Positions 34,655 through 43,306 of a stretch of DNA of 64,000 nt are shown in pieces. Source of the stretch: CBDFLS01 sp965249185 (GTDB taxonomy: Bacteria > Chloroflexota > Dehalococcoidia > Lucifugimonadales > Australimonadaceae). The notes beneath the pieces were generated by a model, which was not told the origin of the DNA, did not search any database, and worked only from the letters and a program-made list of their open reading frames with translations. Each line of letters opens with the position of its first letter. Positions within the stretch are counted from its first letter, which is position 1. A program made the translations under genes and the position numbers. Location: NCBI GenBank assembly GCA_965249185.1, contig CBDFLS010000002.1, positions 868,001-932,000 on the forward strand, read 5' to 3'.

Positions 34655-35302
34655 ATGAGGCGAGGCCTGCTCGGTGGTACCTTCGACCCCGTACACCTGG
34701 GACACCTCATCGTAGCCGAAGAGGCGCGGACGGAGCGAGCTTTGGACATGGTGAGCTTCGTACCCACGGGGGTCCCGTGGATGAAGCGCGGTCGGCCCAT
34801 CTCCGAGGGGAGGCACCGGCGAGCCATGGTGGAGCTGGCGGTGGCCTCCAACCCCAGCTGCTCCGTCCTCGCCCTGGAGCTGGAGCGTTCCGGGGATACC
34901 TTCAGCGTGGACACCCTGGAGGAGCTCGCCGGAGATCTCGCCGGTGGTGATGAGCTCTTCTTTATTCTGGGGACCGACGCCCTGAATGGCTTCTACCGAT
35001 GGAAGGACCCGAAGCGCGTTGTGGAACTGGCCACGCTGGTGGTCGTGACCAGGCCTGGACACGAAGAGGTGGACCTGGGAGCGCTGGAGGGGATCGTGCC
35101 GGGCATCTCCAGCCGGCTGGTGCAGGTGCGGGCGCCGGTCATCGAGATCAGCGGCGCGGAGATCAGGCGGCGAGTGGCCCTGGGCCGCTCCATCCGCTAC
35201 CTGGTGCCGGACCCCGTGGCCGATTACATCGAGGAGCAGGGGCTGTACCGCGCCGCGGCCGGCGCCGCCAGCGAGTCCGGCGGCCAAGCGAGGGAGGGAT
35301 GA
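34655..35302 (+). CDS. nadD: Nicotinate-nucleotide adenylyltransferase
   Basis: 215 residues. Nucleotidyltransferase signature GGTFDPVHLGHL (HxGH) at the N terminus, LGTDALNGFYRWKDP in the middle and EISGAEIRRRVALGRSIRYLVP at the end. It makes nicotinate adenine dinucleotide in NAD+ synthesis. The ATG is 1 bp after the obg stop and the stop overlaps the pyrE ATG, giving an obg-nadD-pyrE operon. The usual YqeK-type HD partner is not here; a truncated one is at 42.6-42.9 kb. Confidence 0.92.
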   Translation: MRRGLLGGTFDPVHLGHLIVAEEARTERALDMVSFVPTGVPWMKRGRPISEGRHRRAMVELAVASNPSCSVLALELERSGDTFSVDTLEELAGDLAGGDELFFILGTDALNGFYRWKDPKRVVELATLVVVTRPGHEEVDLGALEGIVPGISSRLVQVRAPVIEISGAEIRRRVALGRSIRYLVPDPVADYIEEQGLYRAAAGAASESGGQAREG

Positions 35303-35862
35303 CGCCGGGGTTGGCGCATCGGGTCCTGGAGCTGGCCCGGGAGCTGGGGGCCCTTCAGTTCGGCGAGTTCACCCTCTCATCCGGCCTGAGCAGCAGCTAT
35401 TACTTCGATGGCCGTCTCCTCACGCTGTCGCCCGAAGGAGCGGACCTGGTGGCCCGGGCGCTGCTGCCCCTGGTGCGCGAGCGTGGCGCCGACGCGGTGG
35501 GAGGCCCCACGCTGGCCGCGGACCCGATGGTGGGCGCTCTGGCCATGCTGAGCCATCAGGACGGTGGCCCGCCGGTGCCGGGCTTCATCGTGCGGAAGGA
35601 GAGCAAGGAGCACGGGACGGGCAAGCTCATCGAGGGGCCGCTCACCCCGAAGGCGAAGGTGGCCATCGTGGACGACACCTGCTCCACCGGAGGCTCCCTC
35701 TTTCACGCCGTGGGGGCCGCTGAGGCGGCTGGCTGCACCGTGGTGCTGGTGGCGGTAGTCCTGGACCGGCACCAGGGGGGAAGCGAGCGGCTTATCGCCG
35801 ACGGCTACCGCTTCCACGCCCTTCTGGAGGCTGACGCGGACGGCAACATCACGCCGGCCTGA
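35299..35862 (+). CDS. pyrE: Orotate phosphoribosyltransferase
   Basis: 187 residues. It reads LGALQFGEFTLSSGLSSSYY at the N terminus, VGGPTLAADPMVGALAM in the middle and the PRPP-binding motif KVAIVDDTCSTGGSL near 130. It converts orotate and PRPP to OMP in pyrimidine synthesis. The ATG at 35299 overlaps the nadD stop (ATGA) and has AGGGAGGG just before it, which settles the start. Confidence 0.92.
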   Translation: MTPGLAHRVLELARELGALQFGEFTLSSGLSSSYYFDGRLLTLSPEGADLVARALLPLVRERGADAVGGPTLAADPMVGALAMLSHQDGGPPVPGFIVRKESKEHGTGKLIEGPLTPKAKVAIVDDTCSTGGSLFHAVGAAEAAGCTVVLVAVVLDRHQGGSERLIADGYRFHALLEADADGNITPA

Positions 35863-36011
35863 CGCCCGCTGTCCGCGCCGCTCCCGTGAGCCGTGCGGCG
35901 TTCGTCCCTGGTGGTTCGGCGGGTACGCCACGATGGTCCGACGGGTCCGCCAACGCCGGACGCTCGATAAAATCGGAGCTCGCCGTGAGCGGGGAGATAA
36001 AGCCGCTCACC

Positions 36012-36475
36012 CTGAGGCTCTCGAAGGGTCGTCCTGTCCGATGATGCGGCGCTCATTCCTCCGTCCGCCGGAGTCCGGTCGAGCCGGACCGATGGGATCG
36101 GGACCAGCGAGACTCTCGATAGCCCTTCGCCTTTCGTCATTCTGAACGAAGTGAAGAATCTATTGCTCGTTCAGAGCCTGCCCTGTCCGCCACCTCTATT
36201 CGGACTAGTGCGGACTCCCCGGCCCGACCGGGGCGGGCCGCCACCGCGGAGAGCGCAGCGAAGGGATAAACTCCGGGAAGGGTCTTCACGAGAGATTCTT
36301 CGCCCGCCTTCGCGGGACTCAGAATGACAATGGCGATGCCGCGGGCTCATGGTTCGAGAGCCTCACCACGAGCGGGAATACGGACTCTGTTCGTCCTGAG
36401 GCACTCGAAGGAAGAACGGAGCCCAAGATCTGGGTTGGCCGTCCCCGCGCACGGTTCCCTTCGATAGCCTCAAGG
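36012..36475. repeat. REP-like and inverted-repeat-rich intergenic spacer
   Basis: The 670-base gap between pyrE and the gyrB terminator has no gene. It contains three relatives of CCTGAGCCTGTCGAAGGG (36012-36029; 36395-36412; inverted at 36457-36475). It also has a MITE-like pair: GTCATTCTGA..AGAATCT at 36136-36161 and AGATTCTT..TCAGAATGAC at 36293-36328, inverted, spanning 193 bp. Such mobile palindromes are non-autonomous repeats scattered in many genomes. Confidence 0.6.
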
Positions 36476-36535
36476 TAAACTCGCCTCACCACGAGCGGTG
36501 GAGAGAAGGCGGTGGCGGGAATGGTTGGGCGAAAG

Positions 36536-36569
36536 GAAGAGGGCGCTCCGTTCATGGGGCGCCCTCTTC
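36536..36569 (-). terminator. gyrB terminator
   Basis: Perfect 11-bp stem GAAGAGGGCGC / GCGCCCTCTTC with a 12-base loop, 28 bp past the gyrB stop. On the minus strand it is followed by CTTTC, a weak U-tract. Confidence 0.75.
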
Positions 36570-36597
36570 GCTGTCCGGTGTGTGCCGCTGGACCCGG

Positions 36598-39006
36598 TTA
36601 GATGTCGAGGTTCTTGACCGAGCGGGCGTGGGCCTGGATGAACTCGCGCCGGGGCGCGACCACGTCGCCCATGAGCATGTTGAACAGCTCATCGGCGGCC
36701 GCGGCGTCCTCCACCGTCACCACGAACATCGTGCGCACCGTGGGGTCCATGGTGGTATCCCAGAGCTGGTCGGGGTTCATCTCTCCCAGCCCCTTGTAGC
36801 GCTGCAGCCCGATGCCGGACTTCTCGGCCGTCCGCTCCAGCAGCTCCGCGAGCGCATTCCAGGGGATATCGCTGCCAACTTCCGTGTCGCGCTTGGTGAT
36901 GGTGTAGGTCACCCCGTTAACGTACTCGGCGACCGAGGGGTATAGCTGCTGGCAATGGAGCAGGGCGGGGGAGCCCAGGAGCCGCTTGAGGTTCATCTTG
37001 CCGAAGCCCTCGACCTCGAGCACCGAGGGGGTCTTGCCGCCATTGACCTGGGGCTTGCAGGGAAAGCCGTTGGCCTCGAACCACTCGGTGAGGAGCTTGA
37101 GCGATTGCTGAGCGTCGAACTCCAGTTGGTATTGGCCCTCGGCGGCTCCCCTCAGGAGCAGCCCGACGAGGGGCGCAGGGAGGCCCAGACCTTCGAGACT
37201 GGTGGACCAGGCCTGAAAGTCCTTGAGCTTCCGGACCACGTCCTGAAGGGCTGCTCCTGCCACCCGGACCTTTTCGTCCTCGGAGAACACGCTCACGCGG
37301 CCGTAGTACTGGTTGGCCATCCACTTGTCCTTGTCCACCTCGGCGTACTTGTAGTCGAAGCTGCGGCCCTTGGAGACGCGGTATAGGGGCGGCTGGGCGA
37401 TGTACAGGTGTCCGTGGTCGATCAGTGGGCGCATGTTGCGGAAGAAGAAGGTGAGCAACAGGGTGCGGATGTGCGCGCCGTCGACGTCGGCGTCGGTCAT
37501 GATGATGATCTTGTGATAGCGGAGCTTGGTCAGGTCGAAGTCGTCGCCCAGGCCGGCGCCGGTGGCCGTGATCAGCGCGCGGATCTCCTCGTGGGCCACC
37601 ATCTGGTCCGGGCGGGCCTTCTCCACGTTCAGGATCTTGCCCTTGAGCGGGAGGATGGCCTGGGTCTGGCGGTCGCGGCCCATCTTGGCTGAGCCGCCGG
37701 CCGACTCGCCCTCCACCACGAAGAGCTCGCACAGCTCCGGGTTCCGCTCGGAGCAGTCGGCCAGCTTGCCGGGGAGGGAGCCGCCGTCCATGGCGTTCTT
37801 GCGAATCACCAGGTCCCTGGCCTTGCGGGCGGCGTCGCGGGCCTTCTGGGAGATGAGGCACTTCTCGACGATGCGCCGCGCCTCGTGGGGGTGCTCCTCC
37901 AGGTAGAACTCCAGGTGCTGGACGATCACCGACTCCACGTGGCCCTTGGTGTCGGGGTTGCCCAGCTTCCCCTTGGTCTGTCCCTCGAACTGGGGGTCGG
38001 CCAGCTTGACGCTGACGATGGCGCTGAGGCCCTCGCGGACGTCCTCTCCGGCGAAGTTCGGGGCGTCATCCTTCACCAGCTTCTGCTTGCGGGTGTAGTT
38101 GTTGATGGCCCTGGTCAGCCCCGACCGGAAGCCGACCAGGTGGGTGCCGCCGTCCACGGTGTTAATGCAGTTGGCGAAGGCGAGGGTGTTCTCGTAGAAG
38201 CCGGTGTTGTACTGAAGCGCCAGCTCCACGGTGGTGGAATCGATGGACTTTTCCACATAGAAAGGCTCGGGCTGAAGCACCTCCCGGTTGTGGTTGAGGT
38301 GCTGGACGAAGCTGGCGATCCCGCCCTCGAAGTAGAAGGTCTTGTCCAGTTCCGGGTCCGCCGCGCTAGCCAGGGTGATCCAGACGCCCTTGTTGAGGTA
38401 GGCCATCTCCTTGAAGCGCTGGAGGAGGGTGTCGTAGCTGAAGTTCGCCTCGCCGAAGATCTCCTCGTCGGGGCGGAACCAGACGGTGGTCCCGGTACGG
38501 CCGGCGTCATCCGCGGGCAGAGGCCCGGCGTCCACCACGTCGGCGAGGGGCTTGCCCCGCCCGTACTCCTGGTAATAGAGGCGGTCGTCCCGGCGCACCT
38601 CCACGCGCATCTGCGCGGAGAGCGCGTTGACCACCGATGAGCCCACGCCGTGAAGGCCGCCCGAGACCTTGTAGGCGCCCCCCCCGAACTTGCCCCCGGC
38701 GTGGAGGGTGGTCATGATCGTCTCCAGGGCTGAGCGGCCGGTGGCGACGTGGGTGCCCACCGGGATGCCCCGGCCATTGTCGGTGACCAGCACCGAACCG
38801 TCGGCCAGCAGGGTGACCACGATCCGGTCGCAGGAGCCGGCCATGGCCTCGTCGACGGCATTGTCCACCACCTCGTAGACCAAGTGGTGGAGCCCCCGCT
38901 CATCGGTGCTGCCGATGTACATGCCGGGGCGCCGGCGCACCGCCTCCAGCCCCTCCAGGACCTGGATATCATCGGCGGTGTATTCCGCTTGCTGCTGTTG
39001 ACGCAT
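36598..39006 (-). CDS. gyrB: DNA gyrase subunit B
   Basis: 802 residues. GHKL ATPase (LEAVRRRPGMYIGSTDERGL, YEVVDNAVDEAMAG, DNGRGIPVG), transducer, TOPRIM (ELFVVEGESAGGSAKMGRDR, with Glu in place of the usual EGDS Asp; DADVDGAHIRTLLLTFFF) and the C-terminal QRYKGLGEMNPDQLWDTTM. Between TOPRIM and the tail lies an insertion of about 165 residues like that of E. coli GyrB, longer than in most Gram-positive enzymes. The ATG at 39006 gives the usual N terminus; the open frame continues upstream without coding character. Confidence 0.95.
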   Translation of the reverse strand: MRQQQQAEYTADDIQVLEGLEAVRRRPGMYIGSTDERGLHHLVYEVVDNAVDEAMAGSCDRIVVTLLADGSVLVTDNGRGIPVGTHVATGRSALETIMTTLHAGGKFGGGAYKVSGGLHGVGSSVVNALSAQMRVEVRRDDRLYYQEYGRGKPLADVVDAGPLPADDAGRTGTTVWFRPDEEIFGEANFSYDTLLQRFKEMAYLNKGVWITLASAADPELDKTFYFEGGIASFVQHLNHNREVLQPEPFYVEKSIDSTTVELALQYNTGFYENTLAFANCINTVDGGTHLVGFRSGLTRAINNYTRKQKLVKDDAPNFAGEDVREGLSAIVSVKLADPQFEGQTKGKLGNPDTKGHVESVIVQHLEFYLEEHPHEARRIVEKCLISQKARDAARKARDLVIRKNAMDGGSLPGKLADCSERNPELCELFVVEGESAGGSAKMGRDRQTQAILPLKGKILNVEKARPDQMVAHEEIRALITATGAGLGDDFDLTKLRYHKIIIMTDADVDGAHIRTLLLTFFFRNMRPLIDHGHLYIAQPPLYRVSKGRSFDYKYAEVDKDKWMANQYYGRVSVFSEDEKVRVAGAALQDVVRKLKDFQAWSTSLEGLGLPAPLVGLLLRGAAEGQYQLEFDAQQSLKLLTEWFEANGFPCKPQVNGGKTPSVLEVEGFGKMNLKRLLGSPALLHCQQLYPSVAEYVNGVTYTITKRDTEVGSDIPWNALAELLERTAEKSGIGLQRYKGLGEMNPDQLWDTTMDPTVRTMFVVTVEDAAAADELFNMLMGDVVAPRREFIQAHARSVKNLDI

Positions 39007-39315
39007 ACGGGTGACTCCCAGTGCTGGCCTGACGTTCGGGGGACGTATTCCGAGGGGGGAAGGAGGCGGGGGTTGGTGGTGGAGCGAAGGCGCTCCGGCC
39101 CATCCCACCGACGTTGCGCTTAATAGTAATATTTTAACATTTGCTAGATAAAAGGTCAAAGTTTTAGAGCCGGATTTGGCCGGTTTCGGGGGCCGCGCGG
39201 CCCCCGCCAACACCAGATGCAGGTCAGGCGTTGCCCGTCTGGGTGCAACGGCATCCGCAAGGTGCGTCGCGGGCGTGGTGCTCTGGTGAAGGGCGTGCCG
39301 CCGGGGCGCCGCGGC

Positions 39316-39648
39316 TCAGGCGCTGAGTGCCATGGCCGCCACTTCGTCGAGCGCCGGCTCGGGGCGGCTGAGGACCCGGTGGATGGTGCGCGGGCTGACG
39401 CCGAAGCGCTGAGCCAGATCGAAGACGGCGGCCCCCTCGTTGAGGTAGATCTGCCACACCTGCTGGTCCCGCCCCTGGCGGCGGTATCGCTGGTACCAGA
39501 TGGGGTCGTCGTACTTGCACTGGGGCAGCGGGCACCGCAGGCAGGAGGCAGAGACCTCGCAGCCGGTATCCCGGTAGGAGAAGAGCTCGGGCAGGGCATC
39601 GATCATCGGTTCGTGGCGCCGGCGGCGGGGCCTGGTGCTGGATGTCAT
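39316..39648 (-). CDS. Cys-cluster helix-turn-helix protein
   Basis: 110 residues. A Cys cluster at about 30-44 (GCEVSASCLRCPLPQCKYDDP; four Cys) precedes a helix-turn-helix: RQGRDQQVWQIYLNEGAAVF, then AQRFGVSPRTIHRVL. The Cys spacing could hold zinc or an Fe-S cluster. Start ATG follows GAAGGA. It is 48 bp downstream of the terminase-like gene on the same strand and probably cotranscribed. I recall similar small proteins from other Chloroflexota but no assigned function. Confidence 0.65.
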   Translation of the reverse strand: MTSSTRPRRRRHEPMIDALPELFSYRDTGCEVSASCLRCPLPQCKYDDPIWYQRYRRQGRDQQVWQIYLNEGAAVFDLAQRFGVSPRTIHRVLSRPEPALDEVAAMALSA

Positions 39649-39695
39649 GGCGTTCCTTCTTGCGACAGTGCGGCGGGCGGCGCCGCTCAGTATGC

Positions 39696-41093
39696 TCAAG
39701 ACGCGGCGGCGACGGGCGGCCCTCGACGGAGCTGTTCGAGGGGTCTCGATACGGAGGGTTCGAGCCGGGGCCTGGCGGCCCTGGTGAGGAGCAGGAGACC
39801 GCGAAGAAAGCCCGCTCCGGACTCCGGAAGTTCCGTGGCCATGGTGGCGCCCGGAAGGTAGAGGGCGCTGGCCGAGCCCACCTCGTGGCGGGTCGCCCGG
39901 TGCTCGGGGGAGCCATCGGGGGCGTAGAGCTTGAGGCGCTCGGTGTTGACGGCCGTCAGCAGGTCGAACCCCAGCTCCGAGTCCTCCTCCGGCGTGGCGG
40001 CGTAGAGCTCCAGGGTGGCGTACCCCAGGGCCTGATGCAGGAGGGGGAGCAGGTCCTGCGAGCCGGAGGGAGTCTCCACCACCACGCGGCAGCACCGCCA
40101 GACGTCGCGGAGGAGTTGCGCCAGGTGGGGAAGCATGTCGGCGAGGCCCGCGCCCTGCCACCACCTGTGGTCGACGACCCGGAGGGCAGGCTGGGCGGCG
40201 GGCGTGAGCGTCCCGGGAGCATCCATCTCCGCCACGGTGACGACCATGCTGGTGCGGGCGCTGGAGAGGAGGACCGGCTCGGCGGGGTCGTGATGGCGTG
40301 AGCCCCGGTGGATGGCGACGGTGGCCACGTAGGCCCTTCCCGGCTCCGGAGAGCGCCGCCGCCGATGGGCCCCCTGGAGCATGCGGCGCTGGGCCTCGGA
40401 CAGGAGGGCCCCAGCGGCGTCCATGGGTCTCAGGGGGTAGCCGCTCTGGAAGTGGGGGTGCTCCTGGCCGTGCCGTGCCCGCTCCTGGGCCACGTACTGG
40501 CCGTAGAGGGGGTGGTGGCGTGCCACCACCCCCCACGGGACACGGAAGTGGCGGCGCAGGCCATCCGCCCTCTCCAGCCGCCGGTTCTCCTGCTTGAGCA
40601 GCTCGAACCAGGTGGTCCCGTTCCAGGGCACGCCGTAGAGGACGGTGGTGGCGCCCGAGGACTCGGCCAGGTGGCGGAGGTGCCGCTCGCAGGCCTCGCC
40701 CCGCAGCCGGTGGGCCTCCGCCACCTCCAGCAGTCCCACCGGGCCTTCCAGGGAGGCGAGGGAGTCCGGGCCCACGAAGAGCTGGTGTGCGCTACCCAGG
40801 CGCACGCCCTGAGGCTCCCGGGCCCAGAGGCCCTCCGCGGAGCCCCCGGCCAGGCGCTGGAGCAGCCGGTCCATGCCCGAGGAGGCCTGGTCCGGCGACA
40901 CCTTGGCCAGCCGGATGCCGGCGCGGGCGTGGAGGCTCAGGAGCAGCAGCTCGAGCTGGGCCGACAGCTCGCGGACGCCGCCGCGCCGGGCGATCTCCAC
41001 GGTGAAGGTGAGCCGGCGGTCGTGCAGGACGCTGTCCAGGATGGCCCGGGCTATGGTGGACTGGTAGGCGCGCAGGGTGTGTGTGGCGGGCAT
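39696..41093 (-). CDS. Terminase large-subunit-like protein with degenerate ATPase motifs
   Basis: 465 residues. The opening LRAYQSTIARAILDSVL...LTFTVEIARRGGVRELSAQLE aligns with phage-type terminases where this segment reads RQ(A/G)GKNELSA; here the Walker A Lys is Val. The expected Walker B (LLEVDEAQD) reads LLEVAEAHR. The coupling motif (YGTPWDG) survives as LYGVPWNGTTW, and RADGLRRHFRVPWGVVARHHP is intact. The nuclease part is also altered (VATVAIHRGSRHH). So the fold is kept but both active sites look dead. The ATG at 41093 has GAGG 6 bases before it. Confidence 0.6.
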   Translation of the reverse strand: MPATHTLRAYQSTIARAILDSVLHDRRLTFTVEIARRGGVRELSAQLELLLLSLHARAGIRLAKVSPDQASSGMDRLLQRLAGGSAEGLWAREPQGVRLGSAHQLFVGPDSLASLEGPVGLLEVAEAHRLRGEACERHLRHLAESSGATTVLYGVPWNGTTWFELLKQENRRLERADGLRRHFRVPWGVVARHHPLYGQYVAQERARHGQEHPHFQSGYPLRPMDAAGALLSEAQRRMLQGAHRRRRSPEPGRAYVATVAIHRGSRHHDPAEPVLLSSARTSMVVTVAEMDAPGTLTPAAQPALRVVDHRWWQGAGLADMLPHLAQLLRDVWRCCRVVVETPSGSQDLLPLLHQALGYATLELYAATPEEDSELGFDLLTAVNTERLKLYAPDGSPEHRATRHEVGSASALYLPGATMATELPESGAGFLRGLLLLTRAARPRLEPSVSRPLEQLRRGPPVAAAS

Positions 41094-41124
41094 CGGAGGC
41101 CTCGTCCCCGAAGGGGGAGGCCGC

Positions 41125-41153
41125 ATAATAGAATATAAGTTCTATATTGTCAA
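41125..41153 (-). promoter_or_regulatory. Consensus promoter with palindrome for the terminase-like gene
   Basis: Minus strand: TTGACA (41153-41148), 17-bp spacer, TATTAT (41130-41125). An inverted repeat ATAGAA-N6-TTCTAT (41128-41145) fills the spacer and enters the -10 box, a classic repressor position. The start site would be near 41118, about 25 bases before the ATG. Confidence 0.7.
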
Positions 41154-41413
41154 GGGGTGGCCTTTTGCGAAACCCTGGACACTAGTAGAATTGGAACTGG
41201 CAAGGCTGGTGGTAAATCTGCGCAGGGTAGGGAAACCTCCTTTCTAAATGCGTCGAGCAAGCCGCGCTTGGCGTTCTGACCCGGATAATTTACCACCGTG
41301 CTGTACTAGGCCAGCGCAGGGCTACAGACGGCGTGAGAGCGGCCCAGCCCAGCCTCCCAATCACTTTGCGAAGCCCTAGCACGAACAAACCAGCGGCAAA
41401 AGAAGACTTATTG

Positions 41414-41465
41414 CCCACACAAATGTTGGAAAAAGATTGACTATCCAACATTTGTGTGGGATAAT
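41414..41465 (+). promoter_or_regulatory. fic promoter inside a 17-bp perfect inverted repeat
   Basis: CCCACACAAATGTTGGA at 41414-41430 is exactly inverted at 41444-41460, separated by 13 bases. The -35 TTGACT (41437-41442) starts in the spacer, and with a 17-bp gap the -10 is GATAAT (41460-41465). A start near 41472 lies 3 bases before the ATG at 41475, so the mRNA is probably leaderless. A dimeric repressor on the repeat would block the promoter completely. Confidence 0.75.
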
Positions 41466-41474
41466 CCTCTCGTT

Positions 41475-42611
41475 ATGCTGCAGACCCACTTACCCTTCGA
41501 TGATCCCTACGCACCTAGGTTCAAGCGCACCGACGGGGTTAAATACTTCCTCGAAAGTATCGAACGCCGCCGCTGGAGCTTTGAGAATCTTCTAGCGGAT
41601 CCCAATTACGAGAAATGGTTTAAGGAGCGCGCGCTGATTAGGCGTGTGCACTCTTCTACAACTATCGAGGGCAATCGACTCGACGAAGACCAGGCGGCGA
41701 GGCTAATTCGCGGGGAGAACGTTGACGCAGAGGAAACTCAGAAACGCGAAGTTCTCAATATGAAGAGAACACTAGAGTTTGTGGATGAAATAGCAAGAGA
41801 CGCCTCAGTGGGAATTGACGAGCCGGTAATTCGAGAGATCAACAGGCGTGTACTGGCTGGAAGCGCTGAGACAATAACTCCGGGTGAATATCGCCGTGGC
41901 CAGAACTATGTAAGAAATCCCTTGCGCGGAGGGATCGCGTACACCCCACCTAATCCCGGAGATGTGCGACCTCTTATGCGCCAACTGGGACTGTGGCTAC
42001 GTGGGGACCACGATCAGCAAGACGGCCCTCTTGTTGCAGGAATCGCGCACGCTCGAATAGCGGAGATTCACCCATTTTGGGATGGCAATGGTCGGACGGC
42101 GAGGGCACTCGAAGCTTTGATTCTCGATCGATACGGATACGGATTTAACCAACTCCTTTCACCCGAGCGACAATTCGTTTGGGAACTCCGCAACTACTTT
42201 GAGCAGCTTGGGAAGACTGTGGGCGAAAACTTCAAAGAAGGGCGCAGCCGATCCCGGTGGCTTGAGTACTTTCTGATGACGCTCACTGCCGAGATCGAGT
42301 TAGTTTGGAACGAACTTGTAGATTTTAGGCGAATAATCAGCACGATCCATTCCGACGTCCGTCCCTTGGGCCTTACTAGAAGGCAACGGGACGTTTTGGC
42401 TTACGCCTACATACATGGGTCGATTCAAATCCGAGAGTATGAAGAGATTTTTCGCCGGTCGCCCGAATCGGCACGACGCGACTTGAAGCCCTTGATTGCG
42501 CTGGGAGCGCTTAAACCCTTTGGGCATACCCGGTCCCGACGCTTCGTTTTTGATGCGAACGATCAGTTCTGGGATTTGATTCGAAGGCAACGTCAACGAA
42601 TCCAACCCTAG
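41475..42611 (+). CDS. Fic-domain protein (probable AMPylating enzyme) with C-terminal winged helix
   Basis: 378 residues. The Fic core motif is AEIHPFWDGNGRTARALEAL (HPFxDGNGRxxR, catalytic His near 198). An N-terminal inhibitory helix reads VHSSTTIEGNRL (S/TxxxE(G/N), class II self-inhibition). The flap segment is EYRRGQNYVRNP. Residues about 300-370 form a winged helix (LTRRQRDVLAYAYIHGSIQI, SPESARRDLKPLIALGALKP). Fic enzymes usually transfer AMP to proteins. The ATG at 41475 is preferred to the GTG at 41454, which lies within the operator. Lower GC than the neighbours suggests acquisition. Confidence 0.88.
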   Translation: MLQTHLPFDDPYAPRFKRTDGVKYFLESIERRRWSFENLLADPNYEKWFKERALIRRVHSSTTIEGNRLDEDQAARLIRGENVDAEETQKREVLNMKRTLEFVDEIARDASVGIDEPVIREINRRVLAGSAETITPGEYRRGQNYVRNPLRGGIAYTPPNPGDVRPLMRQLGLWLRGDHDQQDGPLVAGIAHARIAEIHPFWDGNGRTARALEALILDRYGYGFNQLLSPERQFVWELRNYFEQLGKTVGENFKEGRSRSRWLEYFLMTLTAEIELVWNELVDFRRIISTIHSDVRPLGLTRRQRDVLAYAYIHGSIQIREYEEIFRRSPESARRDLKPLIALGALKPFGHTRSRRFVFDANDQFWDLIRRQRQRIQP

Positions 42612-42633
42612 GTGAAAGGGTCGTAGACAAGCG

Positions 42634-42909
42634 GGAACCCACTGGCCCGCGCAGCAGGATGGGGGCGTGGGTCTCCACCGAGTTGGCCCGCAGCCCCAGC
42701 CGGCCCGCCTCCTCCAGCAGTCGTTTCGGCGGCACCGCCCTGGCCACGTCGTGGGCGGCTGCCGTCAGCTCCGCCAGGTCCGGGTCGACGCCGTGGGCCT
42801 CGGCCAGCTCCCGGGCGATGGCCCGTACCCGCTCAACGTGGGCCTGCAGCCCTTGGGGAAGGTCGTTCAGGCGCGCCCGGAGCTGGGGCGGTAGATGGAG
42901 TGTTGGCAT
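42634..42909 (-). pseudogene. YqeK-like HD-domain hydrolase, 3'-truncated
   Basis: The first 92 residues match the front half of YqeK-type HD proteins: LQAHVERVRAIARELAEAHG, then LTAAAHDVARAVPPKRLLEE (HD pair) and ETHAPILLRGPVGS. After GPVGS at about 42634 the similarity ends, 23 bp from the Fic stop; the remaining 90 or so residues with the other metal ligands are gone. It starts 23 bp after the HIT gene on the same strand. Arrival of the Fic segment probably removed the 3' half. Confidence 0.65.
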
Positions 42910-42932
42910 GGCGTTGGCGGCGGGGCCCCCGG

Positions 42933-43280
42933 CTACCCCATGGGTCCCAGCCGCCAGCCCGCCAGCAGGTGCATGTGGAGGTGCGGCACCTCCTGGCCCG
43001 AGTGGGGGCCCTGGTTGATGACCAACCGGTAGCCGTTCTGTTGGAGGCCAAACTGCTTGGCCAGCGCCACGGCGGCGGTGAGCAGACCGCCCAGGACCTG
43101 CAACCGCTCCGGCTCCTCTTGGGTCATCGTGTCTACGTGGGCGAAGGGGATGATCAGGAGGTGGACCGGCGCCTTGGGCCGGATGTCCCGGATGGCGAAG
43201 AGGTCGTCATCGCGGTAGACGAGCTCCGAGGGGACCTGGCCCTGACCGATCTTGCAGAAGATGCAGTCCTGCTCCGCCAT
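42933..43280 (-). CDS. HIT-family (HINT-like) nucleotide hydrolase
   Basis: 115 residues. It starts DCIFCKIGQGQVPSELVYRD and ends with the histidine triad VPHLHMHLLAG, where the middle His is the nucleophile. Two N-terminal Cys (CIFC) are typical of the bacterial HINT branch. Members hydrolyse purine nucleoside phosphoramidates. The ATG at 43280 gives the family N terminus; a longer frame upstream is not conserved in pattern. Confidence 0.88.
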   Translation of the reverse strand: MAEQDCIFCKIGQGQVPSELVYRDDDLFAIRDIRPKAPVHLLIIPFAHVDTMTQEEPERLQVLGGLLTAAVALAKQFGLQQNGYRLVINQGPHSGQEVPHLHMHLLAGWRLGPMG

Positions 43281-43306
43281 GGGACCACCAATCTTCGGCC
43301 GGCCGC

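Noticed and set aside
41454..41474. GTG at 41454 as the fic start
   Set aside because: It lies inside the inverted repeat and before the predicted transcript start; the ATG at 41475 fits better.
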